Assembly (NCBI GenBank): GCA_015179125.1
Contig: WHVA01000015.1
Location: forward strand, 186,001 to 250,000
Direction: 5' to 3'
Source: Gautieria morchelliformis
Lineage: Eukaryota > Basidiomycota > Agaricomycetes > Gomphales > Gomphaceae
Length of the DNA: 64,000 bases
Of the stretch, positions 22,320 through 32,700 are shown in pieces (position 1 is the stretch's first letter; every line of letters starts with the position of its first letter). Both the position numbers and the translations under genes were made by a program. Below the pieces are notes generated by a model, which saw only the letters and a program-made list of their open reading frames with translations, made no database searches and had not been told where the DNA came from.

Positions 22320-23384
22320 CTAATTAAGCAATCCCTGCCACAATATGTCCAGGAGCGCATTGGACGTGCGCTCCTGCATTTGGATGACGCGGTCGTGCAT
22401 TTCAAGCACCCGGTCCTGACGAGCCAAGAGGCTCGTCCAGAACTCCATCATATACTCTTCCTTCTTCACCTCTCACTCCTCATTCCTCTCCATCATTCGC
22501 ACCATCTTCGCAATCTCCTCGGACGTATTAGCATGGCTCAAGCTTGTCAGACGCGTCCGTTTAGATCCAACAGACCCAGATTCTGGTGTGCCGGGGAAAG
22601 CCTAGGATGATTCTCCTTCCCACTGTCTGAATCGGAAGATGCAGGCCTGCATGCTCGTTTAGTGTGGCCTCGGCGACCGGTCATCATCCTGAGCCGCAGG
22701 GACTCCCCTGCTACCCGGGATGCCTTCTCGCCCTGCATGCATGTGAGTACTATAATATATACATACCACTGGACTTACCTCTTTAGCTTTCTCCCTCTCC
22801 TCCTCACGGGTGTCCTTTGCCATCTGTTTCAGGTGTTGGATCACGTCCAGTTTGCCAGAGAGTGAGGCAAACACCAACGAGTCACGTCCCAGCTCCCTTC
22901 CCAGTGGAGAGTGAACTGAAGTCTTTTTCCCCCCCTTCCCAGGGCGCATATATGTCAGTTCTTGCGCATTCAGAGAAAGTAATTGTTTGGACTTACTTCC
23001 ACCCATGCCAGCATTGATCCTACCTTGTTCTTCAGAGTATCCACATCTCTGTTCAAACAATGGCCCTGATCCTGTACCAACCTGGCCACCTGCTTCCACC
23101 GCTCACCGATCTTGTTGCGCGGCGCCATGTACGGGTTGATGTCGATGACCGCATGCAGGCTCAAGGTCTTTCAGAGAGAATTCCTCGTGACCCTTCCATG
23201 CCGTGGAGTCCATGGATTCCACGGTAGATCTCAAAGGGGGAGCGACTGGTGGAGCAGACACGGCAGTACTGGGTGGACGTGACACGTTGGTTGTGTTGCC
23301 AAGGAGCATGGGGTCAATCATGGCATCTGAGCCCGGGGTTGACATTAGGTTACCATAGAAAGTAGCAGGAGGGATGGGGTCCAT
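22320..23384 (-). pseudogene. Harbinger-associated Myb/SANT-like protein, broken
   Basis: The minus strand starts MDPIPPATFYGNLM. After a frameshift near 23,160 it reads HAVIDINPYMAPRNKIGERW and TLKNKVGSMLAWVE, a Myb/SANT-like helix set as seen in the second protein of fungal Harbinger elements. Two introns fit: GTAAGT...CTTCAG (about 22,907-22,995) and GTAAGT...ATGCAG (about 22,735-22,780). The tail has KRACRPASSDSDSGKENH and then, in another frame with a TGA, a coiled coil ending DRVIQMQERTSNALLDIL. The frameshifts and stop show decay. It would help the transposase bind the element ends. Confidence 0.65.
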
Positions 23385-24330
23385 GGAAATTGCTAGAGCT
23401 TTGAGAGTGCGACAGTGGTGTGGATGCGACAGGACACGATTTGAGTTAGTAAATTCCCACGGTTACTTAATCGTTATTAGCAATGCCGGAATATTCCAAG
23501 CTCATATTTATTGGTAACATAAACACTCTATTAACTACAAGCACAGTGGAAGATCAGACTTTGACATCACACTGTAGCGTCTGGTGCCAAAATCCTTCCG
23601 CCAGGTTGTTCTGGACTGTGTGCATGCTTCTCTGAGAAGCATGTCATGAAACCTGTTTCTCCTGCCTCACTAGTATAGCTTGCAGTGCAAACCAGCACTT
23701 ACCCAGGGATGTTTGCATATGGTTGAAACTCCTATCCCTGACTCTCTCCAAAGGAGAGGGAGGGTTCTACGTGAAGGGAAATGGCCGTGCATACGGTTAT
23801 GTGGAGGACTTTGTATTGATTTCATTCGATGCCCTTTGCTACTGGGTTGTTCTGTGTTGGCTCCTTTTAAGGTGGGCTGGGTTTCTCTGTGTCTCGTGGG
23901 CGGCAGGGGGGCAAAGATGTGCCGAGTCCCAACTCCTTTCCTACCTTTCCTATCCTATTGCCAGTCGTGGTTTTTCTTGTCGTCCCCTCCCCTCCCCTTT
24001 CTGTCCTCTGGCCCGTTTGGACTGGAGCTATTTACCACGGCATTGGGAGGCAGCTCCTTTTCCACCCTCGCTCGCTTAGTGTGTATTTCATTTGTTATTC
24101 GTTGCCGCACATCACAGGGGGATGGGATGCGTAGGTGATTTTGGTGATTTTCTGTATTTGTCGGTACTTTTTTTAAAGTTCTTTCTTTCTTCTCCCTTAC
24201 CAGTCCTGTCTCAAACTTTAATGGTGCTATGTTTCTGTCCGTGTATGGTTGGATAATGCCGTCCTTTAGGGTGCGTCAAAAAAGGGGCTACTCAAACCCC
24301 TTTAATAAGCTCATTTTTTAGGATAATTCT
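23385..24330. other. no gene seen; pyrimidine-rich stretch
   Basis: This is probably the 5' flank of the Myb-like ORF within the Harbinger element. ORFs at 23,680-24,138 overlap in all three frames, are Cys/Phe/Leu-rich and follow a C/T-rich strand, so I treat them as artefacts. A possible element end lies at 24,287-24,303. Confidence 0.3.
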
Positions 24331-24332
24331 GT

Positions 24333-24539
24333 GTGGCAACCGCCCGTGGGAAAGACAACCCCTTGGCTTATCCAGCAACCCCAGGTGCAGCATCAGCCAC
24401 CAGGTACCGCCAAACTCTGGGACACCAGCCGAATATCAGTGACCACCCTCCTGGTATTCCTCAAGCTGACAGAGGTACTGTACAGTTCCTTGAGAGGCTC
24501 AAGAAGGCGACATTCATGAGTCTGCTTCGCTGTATCTAG
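24333..24539 (+). CDS. short unrecognised ORF (68 aa)
   Basis: The peptide RGKDNPLAYPATPGAASATR...HQPNISDHPPGIPQ...QFLERLKKATFM reads like the N-terminal part of a protein rather than noise. There is no family match and no continuation. A GT-type donor (GTACTG) is present at about 24,476. It may be an isolated exon or a remnant. Confidence 0.2.
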   Translation: MATARGKDNPLAYPATPGAASATRYRQTLGHQPNISDHPPGIPQADRGTVQFLERLKKATFMSLLRCI

Positions 24540-24544
24540 TTGTC

Positions 24545-25024
24545 TCTATGAATTATATAGTCACCATTCTCACCTGGTGTGGCCTATAGGTTGAAGTAAG
24601 ATAGAGTGAAGTGGGTGTTTTCAATAGTGTGCAGCGACCGAAGGTCGCTGCCTTAAATGCATGAGAAACTCATTATAATTATACTATGAGTTCATTCTCC
24701 ATTGTCTTTGCATACTCCTTTCACTGACCATTGTCCCTTATATTTCTCACAGCCCTCCGTCCACCGTTCCTCATCTCAGTGTCGAGAATATTTAGTTTCA
24801 AAGAGGAGGAAATTCAATGTTTCCTGAGAGTTTCTTAAAGATTTTGAGGTAATAATTTTACAATTTTTGAAGGATTTCCTGAAGTCAAAAAACCCTGACC
24901 AAACAATAAATTTTCATCAAATTTCCTGAACTTGGAAATTTTGAAGAAATGTGGAATATCCTCAGGATTTGCAGTAGATTTCCAAAGTTGGGAAATTTTG
25001 CCATGTCTCCTGTGTAAGAAGGGG
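24545..25024. other. no gene; AT-rich, with one short hairpin
   Basis: A perfect 9-bp hairpin, GCAGCGACC-GAA-GGTCGCTGC, lies at 24,631-24,651. The stretch 24,790-25,010 is AT-rich, with loosely repeated TTTCCTGA and GGAAATTTTG words. Nothing coding was found. Confidence 0.4.
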
Positions 25025-25685
25025 ATTGGGGCTATTATGAAGGGCCAGATCTATCCTTTTTGTCATGATCATCCACAGCCAGTATGAGCAGACCCACCAT
25101 ACACTGATCACGGCCAGTACTATGCTGTGCCGTCTTGACACTTGTGATCAGAAACCTTACTATATGCAGTAATTGGGACTGGGACATCCATGCCACAAGC
25201 CATCTTGGCCCGGCTCAGATATATATTATATAACACTTATATTCACCATGTTTTCTTTGAGAGCAAATACAATCAATTCATTAGCAGCACAACTGTTTTT
25301 GCATTTGTAATAGCACTGGCCAAAATCAACTTGCTCAAATCATGACCAACCTTGTTTCACTTCCTTGTTTTTAATGAAGGAGTGCTTCTCATGGTTATTG
25401 TGGTAATCTTCACAAGCGTAGCAATTATGGCTGGTGGTCAGAAGGCATGTGTGAGGGTGTGTAAAGGGAATGATGGGGATCTGCATACCAGACAATGCAC
25501 TCATGTATCTTCCTTCTAGTGTTTATCCACGAGGCAAAATACATACTTGAGGTTTCTTGGATGTTATTGTAGTCAAAAATGACAGTGTCGGTTGTATGGG
25601 TGTGAGGTACATTCTTATGTGTATCTTCGAGATGAACAATATAACATGAATATAGCTGTATACTCATGAGTGTCAGGCAGATGGT
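25025..25685. repeat. dispersed repeat with C2H2 gene 3' remnant, copy 1 (left half)
   Basis: It matches 40,690-41,345 over its whole length. The minus strand contains INTRRKIHECIV, then an intron-like gap and CYACEDYHNNHEKH. This parallels the last zinc finger of the C2H2 gene at 36.9 kb (KIYECTV...CYAREDFRDKHEKRC). Compared with the 40.7-kb copy, CpG positions are often TpG or CpA here. The repeat is interrupted near 25,685 and resumes at 29,385. Confidence 0.75.
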
Positions 25686-25689
25686 TGAA

Positions 25690-27290
25690 ACCTTTATTAC
25701 ATGTAGCTTCACCCATTTTATTCTTAGATTGTAGAAAAGAAGAGGGTGAAAGTATATGGCAAATTTATTGCTGGTATATAAATATTTCTACTTTTGTCTC
25801 TCCTGAGTGGCGGCTCCGCTGATGAGAACACCTCTTTTTATTTTTACGCATCTTCTCATTTTTTCTACCAACATTGAATATTGTTATGTATTGAGATTTC
25901 TGCAAGTCGGAACTAGAAAGGACAATGGCTTCAACCTATGTGTTGCACCCCCAACGAACTATCATCCTAGGTATTTCGGATTGTGAGTTGGAAGTCGGAA
26001 AGTATCGAACTAGACAGAACTCAGAAGTTGAGTCGGAAGGTGGAAGGCCGAGAGGTGGAGGTCTTTCAAAACTCACTATGCTGAGAACAGGAGATAGAGC
26101 GAAGGAAATCACATATTGAAGGCGATTATCTGATTGCAGAATAGCGAGCATACATGAGGGCTTTTATAAAAAGAGCTGAGGCAACAGGTAATGGGGTAGT
26201 ACTAAGCAAATTCCAGGGAAAGCGGAAGTCAGATAGACATACGGGGTATGTAACTAATTGGGAACAAAGGACTACAAGGGGGTGCAGGGTAGAGTAAAGA
26301 ACAATGGCAAAAGAACAAGGGGTCAGAAAGTATATCTGACATAACGGAACAACGAGACTCCAAAGGGGATGGACATATGGTCTTGCTGTGTTGTGAGTCG
26401 AGTCCGATGGGTCCGAGTAATAGAGTCAAAAGGACAAAGGGTATAACAAGGGGTGGGATTGTCGGAATTATTGGAGGGTTGGAATGTGAGCGGAGCTAAG
26501 TGTGGGAAGTCGGAAATGCATGGTCATAACAAATATACACTATATCATTATAACTATTCATATTAATACTCCTTCTCATATATATTACAAATATCTAGAC
26601 AACTACTATTACTTTATATTGTAGTCTAATACTCTCTCATTATAACTATTCATGCTAATACTCCTACTTATATCTGTTAGAAGTATCTGTCCAAGTATCT
26701 ATTACTCTATCTTGTAGTCTAATACTCTCTCATATGTATATATATTCTGAGATGTTTAAATATATACAAAATCTTCTCATAACATCTATTATTCTCCTTA
26801 GCAATACTACTATATAATCCTATATGTTGTTATTGATACTCTTGTAATATATATTATATACTCATATATGGCAGGTGCTCACAAATTTTTACTATATGTA
26901 GATTCACCCATTTTATTCTCAGATTATAGAAAAGAAGAGGGTGAAAATACATGGCAATCTTATTGTTGGGATATAAATAAACTGCTCTGCCGATGAGAAC
27001 GCCTCTTCTGATTTTTTCTACCCACTTTTAATATACACTATATCATTAGAACTATTCATACTAATACTCCTACTCATATCTATTAGAAGTATCTAGCCAA
27101 GTATCTGTTATTCTATCTTGTAGTCAGATACTCTCTCAAATGTATATATATCTCCGAGATGTTCAAACATATACAGAATATTCTAATAACATCTATTATT
27201 CTCCTTATAAATACTACTATATATTCCTATATGTTGTTATTAATACTCTTATAATATATATTATATACTCATATATGCTGTATGTATCAC
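25690..27290. repeat. tandem pair of AT-rich composite repeats
   Basis: Two units are visible. Segment X (TTCACCCATTTTATTCT.AGATT...AGAAGAGGGTGAAA) occurs at 25,690-25,876 and 26,890-27,028. Each copy is followed by an AT-rich block (AATATACACTATATCATTA..., 26,532-26,880 and 27,029-27,290). A solo LTR splits the first unit. The first AT block has an internal duplication of about 100 bp (GTAGTCTAATACTCTCTC twice). The AT blocks are the reverse complement of 15,859-16,053. Confidence 0.75.
25882..26531 (-). repeat. solo gypsy-type LTR, 650 bp, duplication AATAT
   Basis: On the plus strand the ends are TGTTATG (25,882) and CATAACA (26,531), perfect inverted ends. They are flanked by AATAT at 25,877-25,881 and 26,532-26,536. 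A TATAAAAGCC promoter element reads on the minus strand near 26,165. The word GTCGGAA recurs several times inside. It splits an AT-rich composite repeat. Confidence 0.85.
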
Positions 27291-27295
27291 ATGAC

Positions 27296-29150
27296 TGTTA
27301 TGACTCATTTATTTCTTGTATCCAGTAACCCCATTTCCCCTTTCATCACCACACCTCTATGTTCGCTCCATTCACTCTTCGCCAAATTTGCCAAATGGCA
27401 GGGATGTCCACAAGTCCAGGTTCCTACAGGTGACTCGCAGTTCAACCTGCAATTTTAATCTGCCGATCCAACTCCCACAAGTCCAGGTCACCCAGTGCTT
27501 AAAAACATGGCAAGTCCAGGTTTGGCTTTTGGAATTCTGCAGGTGACTTGTGAACCTGCCGGAGTATTCCGGGGACAGTCACATGACCACTCTGAACACA
27601 GCGACCACCCCTACCACCACCGCATGCGACCCTGCCGCCCACTCCCATGCTTCCACGCACCACCACCTCCTCCTCCACCACTACCAATGCACGTGCCCAA
27701 GCAGACACAGGCCCCACCCCAATCTCACACTAGGGCGGTGCATGTGTCTGTGTGGTATGACGTGTGTGTGCACGAGGAGGTGCATGCGGTGGTGGTGAGT
27801 GGGGCGGGGCGCATGTACACCCTCGTGCGCAGGTGCGTCTCCACGGGAGGAGAAGCGGCATGCACTCGCACTGGGCGAGTCAGCTTGGGATAATCCGGCG
27901 AGTCACCTCGAGTCACCTGCAGGTTTAACCTGCGGGTATCAGGGGACACCCTGTATTCCAGTTCCAACACCACACCAAGTTCCGATTCCATCTCTGACTC
28001 CACTTTCGGAAATGATTCCGCTTCTGGGAGAACGTCCACCAGTTCTGTTTGCTTTGCCAATTCCACTCCATTTTCCAACTTCCGCTCTCCGAACAATGTC
28101 GGAAATCAAGCGGCTCAGGTAGTAGGTGGCATCAAGGGTCGATCAAGGGTCAAGGAGGTCAGGGGGATGCAGGGTTGATGGTGAGTGCCAAGTGTTGTCC
28201 CTGGCTGCGGAGCATGGTATAATATGGGGTCACTGACATTGGGGGTCCTTAGACTTTTCTCTTCGGATTTCCCCTTGTCAGGGGAGCATCCCCTTTCTTG
28301 TATACTCTGTTCATTTATACATACTTCAGATTTCCCCTGGTCAGTTGTGTGGTAGTGTGATCTCCACAGCCAGCTAGGGTTGCCCTTACAGCGGGTCCAA
28401 GTCAACCTGCAGGAAAACTGAGGTCAAGTCCAGGTTCCGCTTCTGGAAGCTGGCAAACCTGTGAGTCCAAGTCCAGGTAACCTGCAGGTTGACTCATGGA
28501 CAGCCCTGCCAAATGGTTATTCGCTACTCACATCATTCGCCAGTAGGCACACCAGCAAACACGATCGACATCCTTTACCCAGCGTGATGGTTCATCACTG
28601 GTCCCATCATCTCCCCGACTCAACCCCCTTGTGGGTGTTCCTATGGCCAGAATGCATTCAGTGGACATCCTACCCATATATCATGTGGGATCAACCCAGC
28701 AGACCAAGAGGCCATGCAGGGTAACATATATGCAGGTCTCAAGGCGTGTTTTCTTACATAGGTTCCTTTGTCATCTCTCCCCCCATCATTTCATATTCGC
28801 ACTCCTCCCTTTCTCCATTGTATATGTGTTTCATCTATTTGTATCCTGACTGTGCACCCCTATCCTACCCCAACTCACAATGGCCTCTTTCTTATTCGCT
28901 GATATCATATGAGCATTCGGTATAAGTAGTTTACATTCACATGTATATTCTGCAGTTCAATTGTCATATGTCCATCTTGTGCAAAACTTGACCTCACTGT
29001 GACTATCGTCTTGAGCCCTCTTCTATAGACTCCTATCTTAGACCAGAGGAGGACTTAAGCGCCACTGGTGAGTTTTCATACTTCAACCTTCATTACCTTA
29101 GCCTTCATACTATTATTGGTGCTGTCAGCAAACGGATTGTTACTACTGGA
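27296..29150 (+). repeat. gypsy LTR with start of internal region, split by a hAT-like element
   Basis: It starts TGTTATGACTC at 27,296. After removal of 27,399-28,508 it continues TTATTCGCTACTCACATC...GATATAAGTAG-like promoter...GCAGTTCAATTGTCATA and CCACTGGTGAGTTTTCATAC. It then reaches TTGGTGCTGTCAGC, a probable primer-binding site. The same LTR lies inverted at 52,676-53,359. This copy has an extra segment of about 90 bp (28,975-29,062) absent from the other. No gag or pol follows. Confidence 0.7.
27399..28508. mobile_element. non-autonomous hAT-like DNA transposon, 1,110 bp
   Basis: The ends CAGGGATGTCCA and TGGACAGCCCTG are inverted repeats with one mismatch, flanked by the exact 8-bp duplication CCAAATGG (27,391-27,398 and 28,509-28,516). 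AAGTCCAGGT occurs at least five times near the two ends (about 27,411, 27,478, 27,511, 28,431 and 28,467), together with the palindrome ACCTGCAGGT. These are likely transposase-binding repeats. ORFs inside are low-complexity His/Pro/Thr stretches. There is no transposase. It interrupts a gypsy LTR. Confidence 0.88.
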
Positions 29151-29384
29151 CAACCTTTCCATGAGACCTTGTACATTACCTCATCAAGTATCACGGGATA
29201 TTTCACTATGACTGTAGATAGGGTGAGCTCCATTCAGGCAACCCTCTGACCTTCTGAACAATTATTGGTTCATCTTATTCGCCGAACTACACACTTTGTT
29301 GCACAAGCCATTCGGGCATTCGTAGTGTTCACTAATACATGATATTAATGCCTAAAATCCAATCTTGACAATGACCTTTTTGAG

Positions 29385-29530
29385 TATCCTCCTCATGTTA
29401 CAGTATGTGATCGTATGTATTCCACTTTGGGGAGGGACATTCTCATGGGGAACGAATTACTATGATGATGACAAGGAGCAAAAATTTCAAGGTGTACCAT
29501 TGGTGAACCCAGATCAAGCTATAGTTATAT
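29385..29530. repeat. dispersed repeat, copy 1 (right half)
   Basis: The sequence GTTACAGTATGTGAT.GTATG.ATTCCA...GTACCAT.GGTGAACCCAGATC matches 41,345-41,470, directly continuing the match that broke off at 25,685. The 3.7 kb between the halves is therefore inserted DNA. The 86-codon ORF across it is not credible. Confidence 0.7.
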
Positions 29531-29683
29531 CACACCTTTTTGGGATTGAGAAATTTTATGTAAAAAAACCCAAGATTTCTTTTCAAGGTTTTTCTTTAAT
29601 AAAAAATACTAATAATATTTGGTAAATCTTTATAGCTTTTTGAACAGGTTTTTGGACCAAAAAAACTTACTATGCCTCCAGTG

Positions 29684-29752
29684 CCCCCAGCTGTTCAGCA
29701 TCCTTGCACGGGCCCAAATACTAATAGGTTGAGGCAAGGTTGCCCATGGCAG
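29684..29752 (-). pseudogene. frameshifted TPR remnant beyond the NLR stop
   Basis: In the frame entered after the deletion near 29,762 the minus strand reads EEHPSTLTAMGNLASTY, then a TAG, then LGPCKDAEQL. This is clearly another TPR unit of the upstream gene, now outside its reading frame. Confidence 0.8.
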
Positions 29753-32700
29753 TCAGGGTGGATGGATGCTCCTCTTCCTTGCCTCTATCACTTGAACCTC
29801 CAGGTCTTCAGCATCCTTCCACTGGCCCAAATTCCGATAGGTTATGGCAAGGTTGCCCATAATAATCAGGGTGTGAGGATGCTCCTCACCAAGGACCCTC
29901 TTCATTGCCTCCATCACTTGAACCTCTAGCTCTTCAGCATCCTTCCACCGGCCCAAATTCTGATAGGTTGAGCCAAGGTTACCCATAGTCGTCAGGGTGC
30001 CGGGATGCTCCACACCAAGGACCCTCTTGCTTGTCTCCATCACTTGAAGCTGCAGCTCTTCAGCATCCTTGCACTGGCCCAGACTCTGATATGTTACAGC
30101 ACAGTTGCCCATGGCCATCAGGGTATGAGGATGCTCCTCACCATAGACCCTCTTCCTTCCCTCCATCACCTGAACTGCTAGCTCTTCAGCATCCTTCCAC
30201 TGGCCCAAATTCTGATAGGTTATGGCAAGGTTCCCCATAGTCAGCAGGGTGTAAGCATTCTCCTCACCAAGGACCCTCTTCATTGCCTGCATCACTTTAA
30301 CCCCTAGCGCTTCAGCATCCTTCCACCGGCCCATATTCCGATAAGTTGAGGCAAGGTTGCCCATGGCAGTTAGGGTGCCAATATGCCCCACACCAAGGTC
30401 CCTTTTCCTTGTCTCCATCACTTGAACCTGCTGCTCTTCAGCATCCTTCCACTGGCCTAAATTCTGATAGGTTGAGGTGAGGTTGCCTATGGCATCCAGG
30501 GTGTCAGTGTGCTCCATGCCAAGGACCCTCTTGCTTGCTTCTGTCACATGAACCTGCATCTCTTCAGTATCCTTCCACTGGCTCAACTCCAAAAGGTGGT
30601 CCATAGCTGACAGGGTGTCTGGATGCCCCTCACCAAGGAGCCTCTTCCTTTCTTCTAGAAAACGAACCTCCAGCTCTTTAGTGTTGTTCCATCGCCCTGC
30701 TTCACAGAACACCCTGGCAAATTTAAGTGCATTGATGAAATCTATGCGCTTTATGTGCAGCTCGTTAAGATGAGGCACAAGAGATCTCCTGAAGGTATAA
30801 TCCTCCATACTGTCTCCATCTGGGATAGCAAGTGCTAGTATATGCATTGTGCAGACTTGGTTATTCTCCTGCTGTACCACATCTAGGTTGTCTCGAGCCC
30901 AGGCATGCACTAGTGGATGAAGGAAAAATGTGTTGTCTTCTTCATCAGTACTGATCAGTGAATATGAAGCTAGTTCATTGATGATCTCCTGAAATTGAAA
31001 GGCACTCCAGCCACCATCTGTGGTTTGAAAGTTATGTAGAAATTGTTTTGCATCATCAAATGGTCCATCCACATCCATGAGAAAAGCCTTGTGAAACATG
31101 CTTTTGGAAATCCCCCTACAATGTAGAAATGCACACAGGTGTAGCATGGTTGCTGCTATAGGACTTAACTTTTTAAAGCTAATTTCCCATGTTGCATATA
31201 CACCCCATGGATAATCATCTGCCAGTTGTACTGAGTGTTTGCTCATCAGTTGAGCTCGATCCTGCTGGAAAATCTCCAAGTATTCATTTAAGCTGCATCC
31301 CTTTGAGATATAGGCACCTCCTTGTACAATGGCCAGGGGAAGATAACCAAGTTCTTTGACAATCAGAGATGCTAAGCTAAGATTCTTAGCAGAACCTGTG
31401 GGTGTAGAGCTCACAAGGAGCAACTGAATAGCTTCCTCAGGGCTCATGCTTGACACATGGCAGTTGGAGCTGGGTGCATGCACACGACACTCCACATTGC
31501 GGCTGGTCACAATGATGTTTCCATGCTTGCACAGTGGGAAGTACTTTCGAAGGTTTATGTTGTGATCATCAGCATTGTCCAGGAAGAGCAACCACCCTTT
31601 GTGTTGTCCAGAAAGCCAGGTAAGGGCATCTTTGGCAGTCTCACCAATTCCCTCTTCCCGAGCAATTTCTCCAAGGCCAGACTCCATAGTGGTCACACTA
31701 CTTGCATCAACATAATAGACTCTCCAAAAACTGGACATAAAATAAGTTAGCCCAAACATAACAGCCCCAGATAAACTACCCCACTGTTGATAAAACTTCT
31801 CAATGAACATCAATGCAATCTGTGTTTTTCCTGCCCCACCAAGCCCATACAAAAGAAAGATGCGCTGTTCCTCCTTCCCAGTGGATGTTCGGTCTGGAAA
31901 AAAGTATGCCTCAAGTTGCAAAAGGATATCAACTCTTCCAGTAAATCTGCTTGTTGGTGGAGGACAAGCCTTACTGCCAGCTCCACGTTTAGCTGACAGC
32001 TGGCCAATAGTACCCGTGCCTACAGTATCTACCATAAAATATATGTCATTAGTTGCGAGGCATTGCAAGTTGTACGCACTGAGGTGTGCAGCAGCTATCA
32101 CTTCCCGCCGTTCCCTGAGAGCAATGACAGCAGCTGTTACCATCTCATTTACTTTTGCCCTCTGAAGATGCTGTAAGGTATGTGTTGTCACTTCAGGTAA
32201 CCTTTCCCACTGTGCCAATGTTACACCCTGCATTCCTTGCTCCACGTTGAACCGAAAGTAAACGTTCGCCAAAGGTCCGAAGCGACGCTCGATTTCCTCT
32301 GCTGTCACCTCACATTCTGTTGTGATCTTCTTCAATACCTCAGCTACACTTAGTGGTATGACATTGTTATACAGACTAGGTGCTGGCAGTCCGGCAGTGG
32401 TCACATGTCCAGTGCCAATACTGACGATGCAAGCAATATGTTGGTGTGGAAATATGTGTTCAGCTTCATTGAGGATTTCCTTGATAGGATTGTTGCAACC
32501 CAGGCCGGCATCGACGAAGGGTTGGCGCGTAGGTGGATCGCCGATGAAAATACGTTTGAAAAAAGTAGGAGCGGCAGACGTGGCACGAGCGGCCTCCCAT
32601 ATGGCACAGTCGAATGATTCGTGTTGATTTACGCTGTACGTACGAAAGAGGCGGGGTGTGCTCATGTTATTTGCGGGCATTGCGCAGACAAAACTGGGCT

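Larger units (their letters stand above)
20878..24303. mobile_element. PIF/Harbinger-like element (limits tentative)
   Basis: The region holds a DDE_4-type transposase (plus) and, tail to tail with it, a Myb/SANT-like ORF (minus). That is the two-gene content typical of PIF/Harbinger elements. The left end may be GGGGCCTGTAATGTGAGCGCC, after TTA at 20,877. The right end may be the reverse complement of GGGGTTTGAGTAGCCCC, at about 24,287-24,303. The two ends match only loosely, and the expected 3-bp duplication is uncertain. The gene content is the firm evidence. Confidence 0.55.

Noticed and set aside
23680-24138. 152-codon Cys/Leu-rich ORF
   Set aside because: All three frames are open across a pyrimidine-rich strand, with no hydrophobic or domain pattern consistent with a real protein.
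24631-24651. GCAGCGACC-GAA-GGTCGCTGC hairpin as a transcription terminator
   Set aside because: No gene ends there and no T run follows; intrinsic terminators of this kind are not expected in a nuclear fungal genome.
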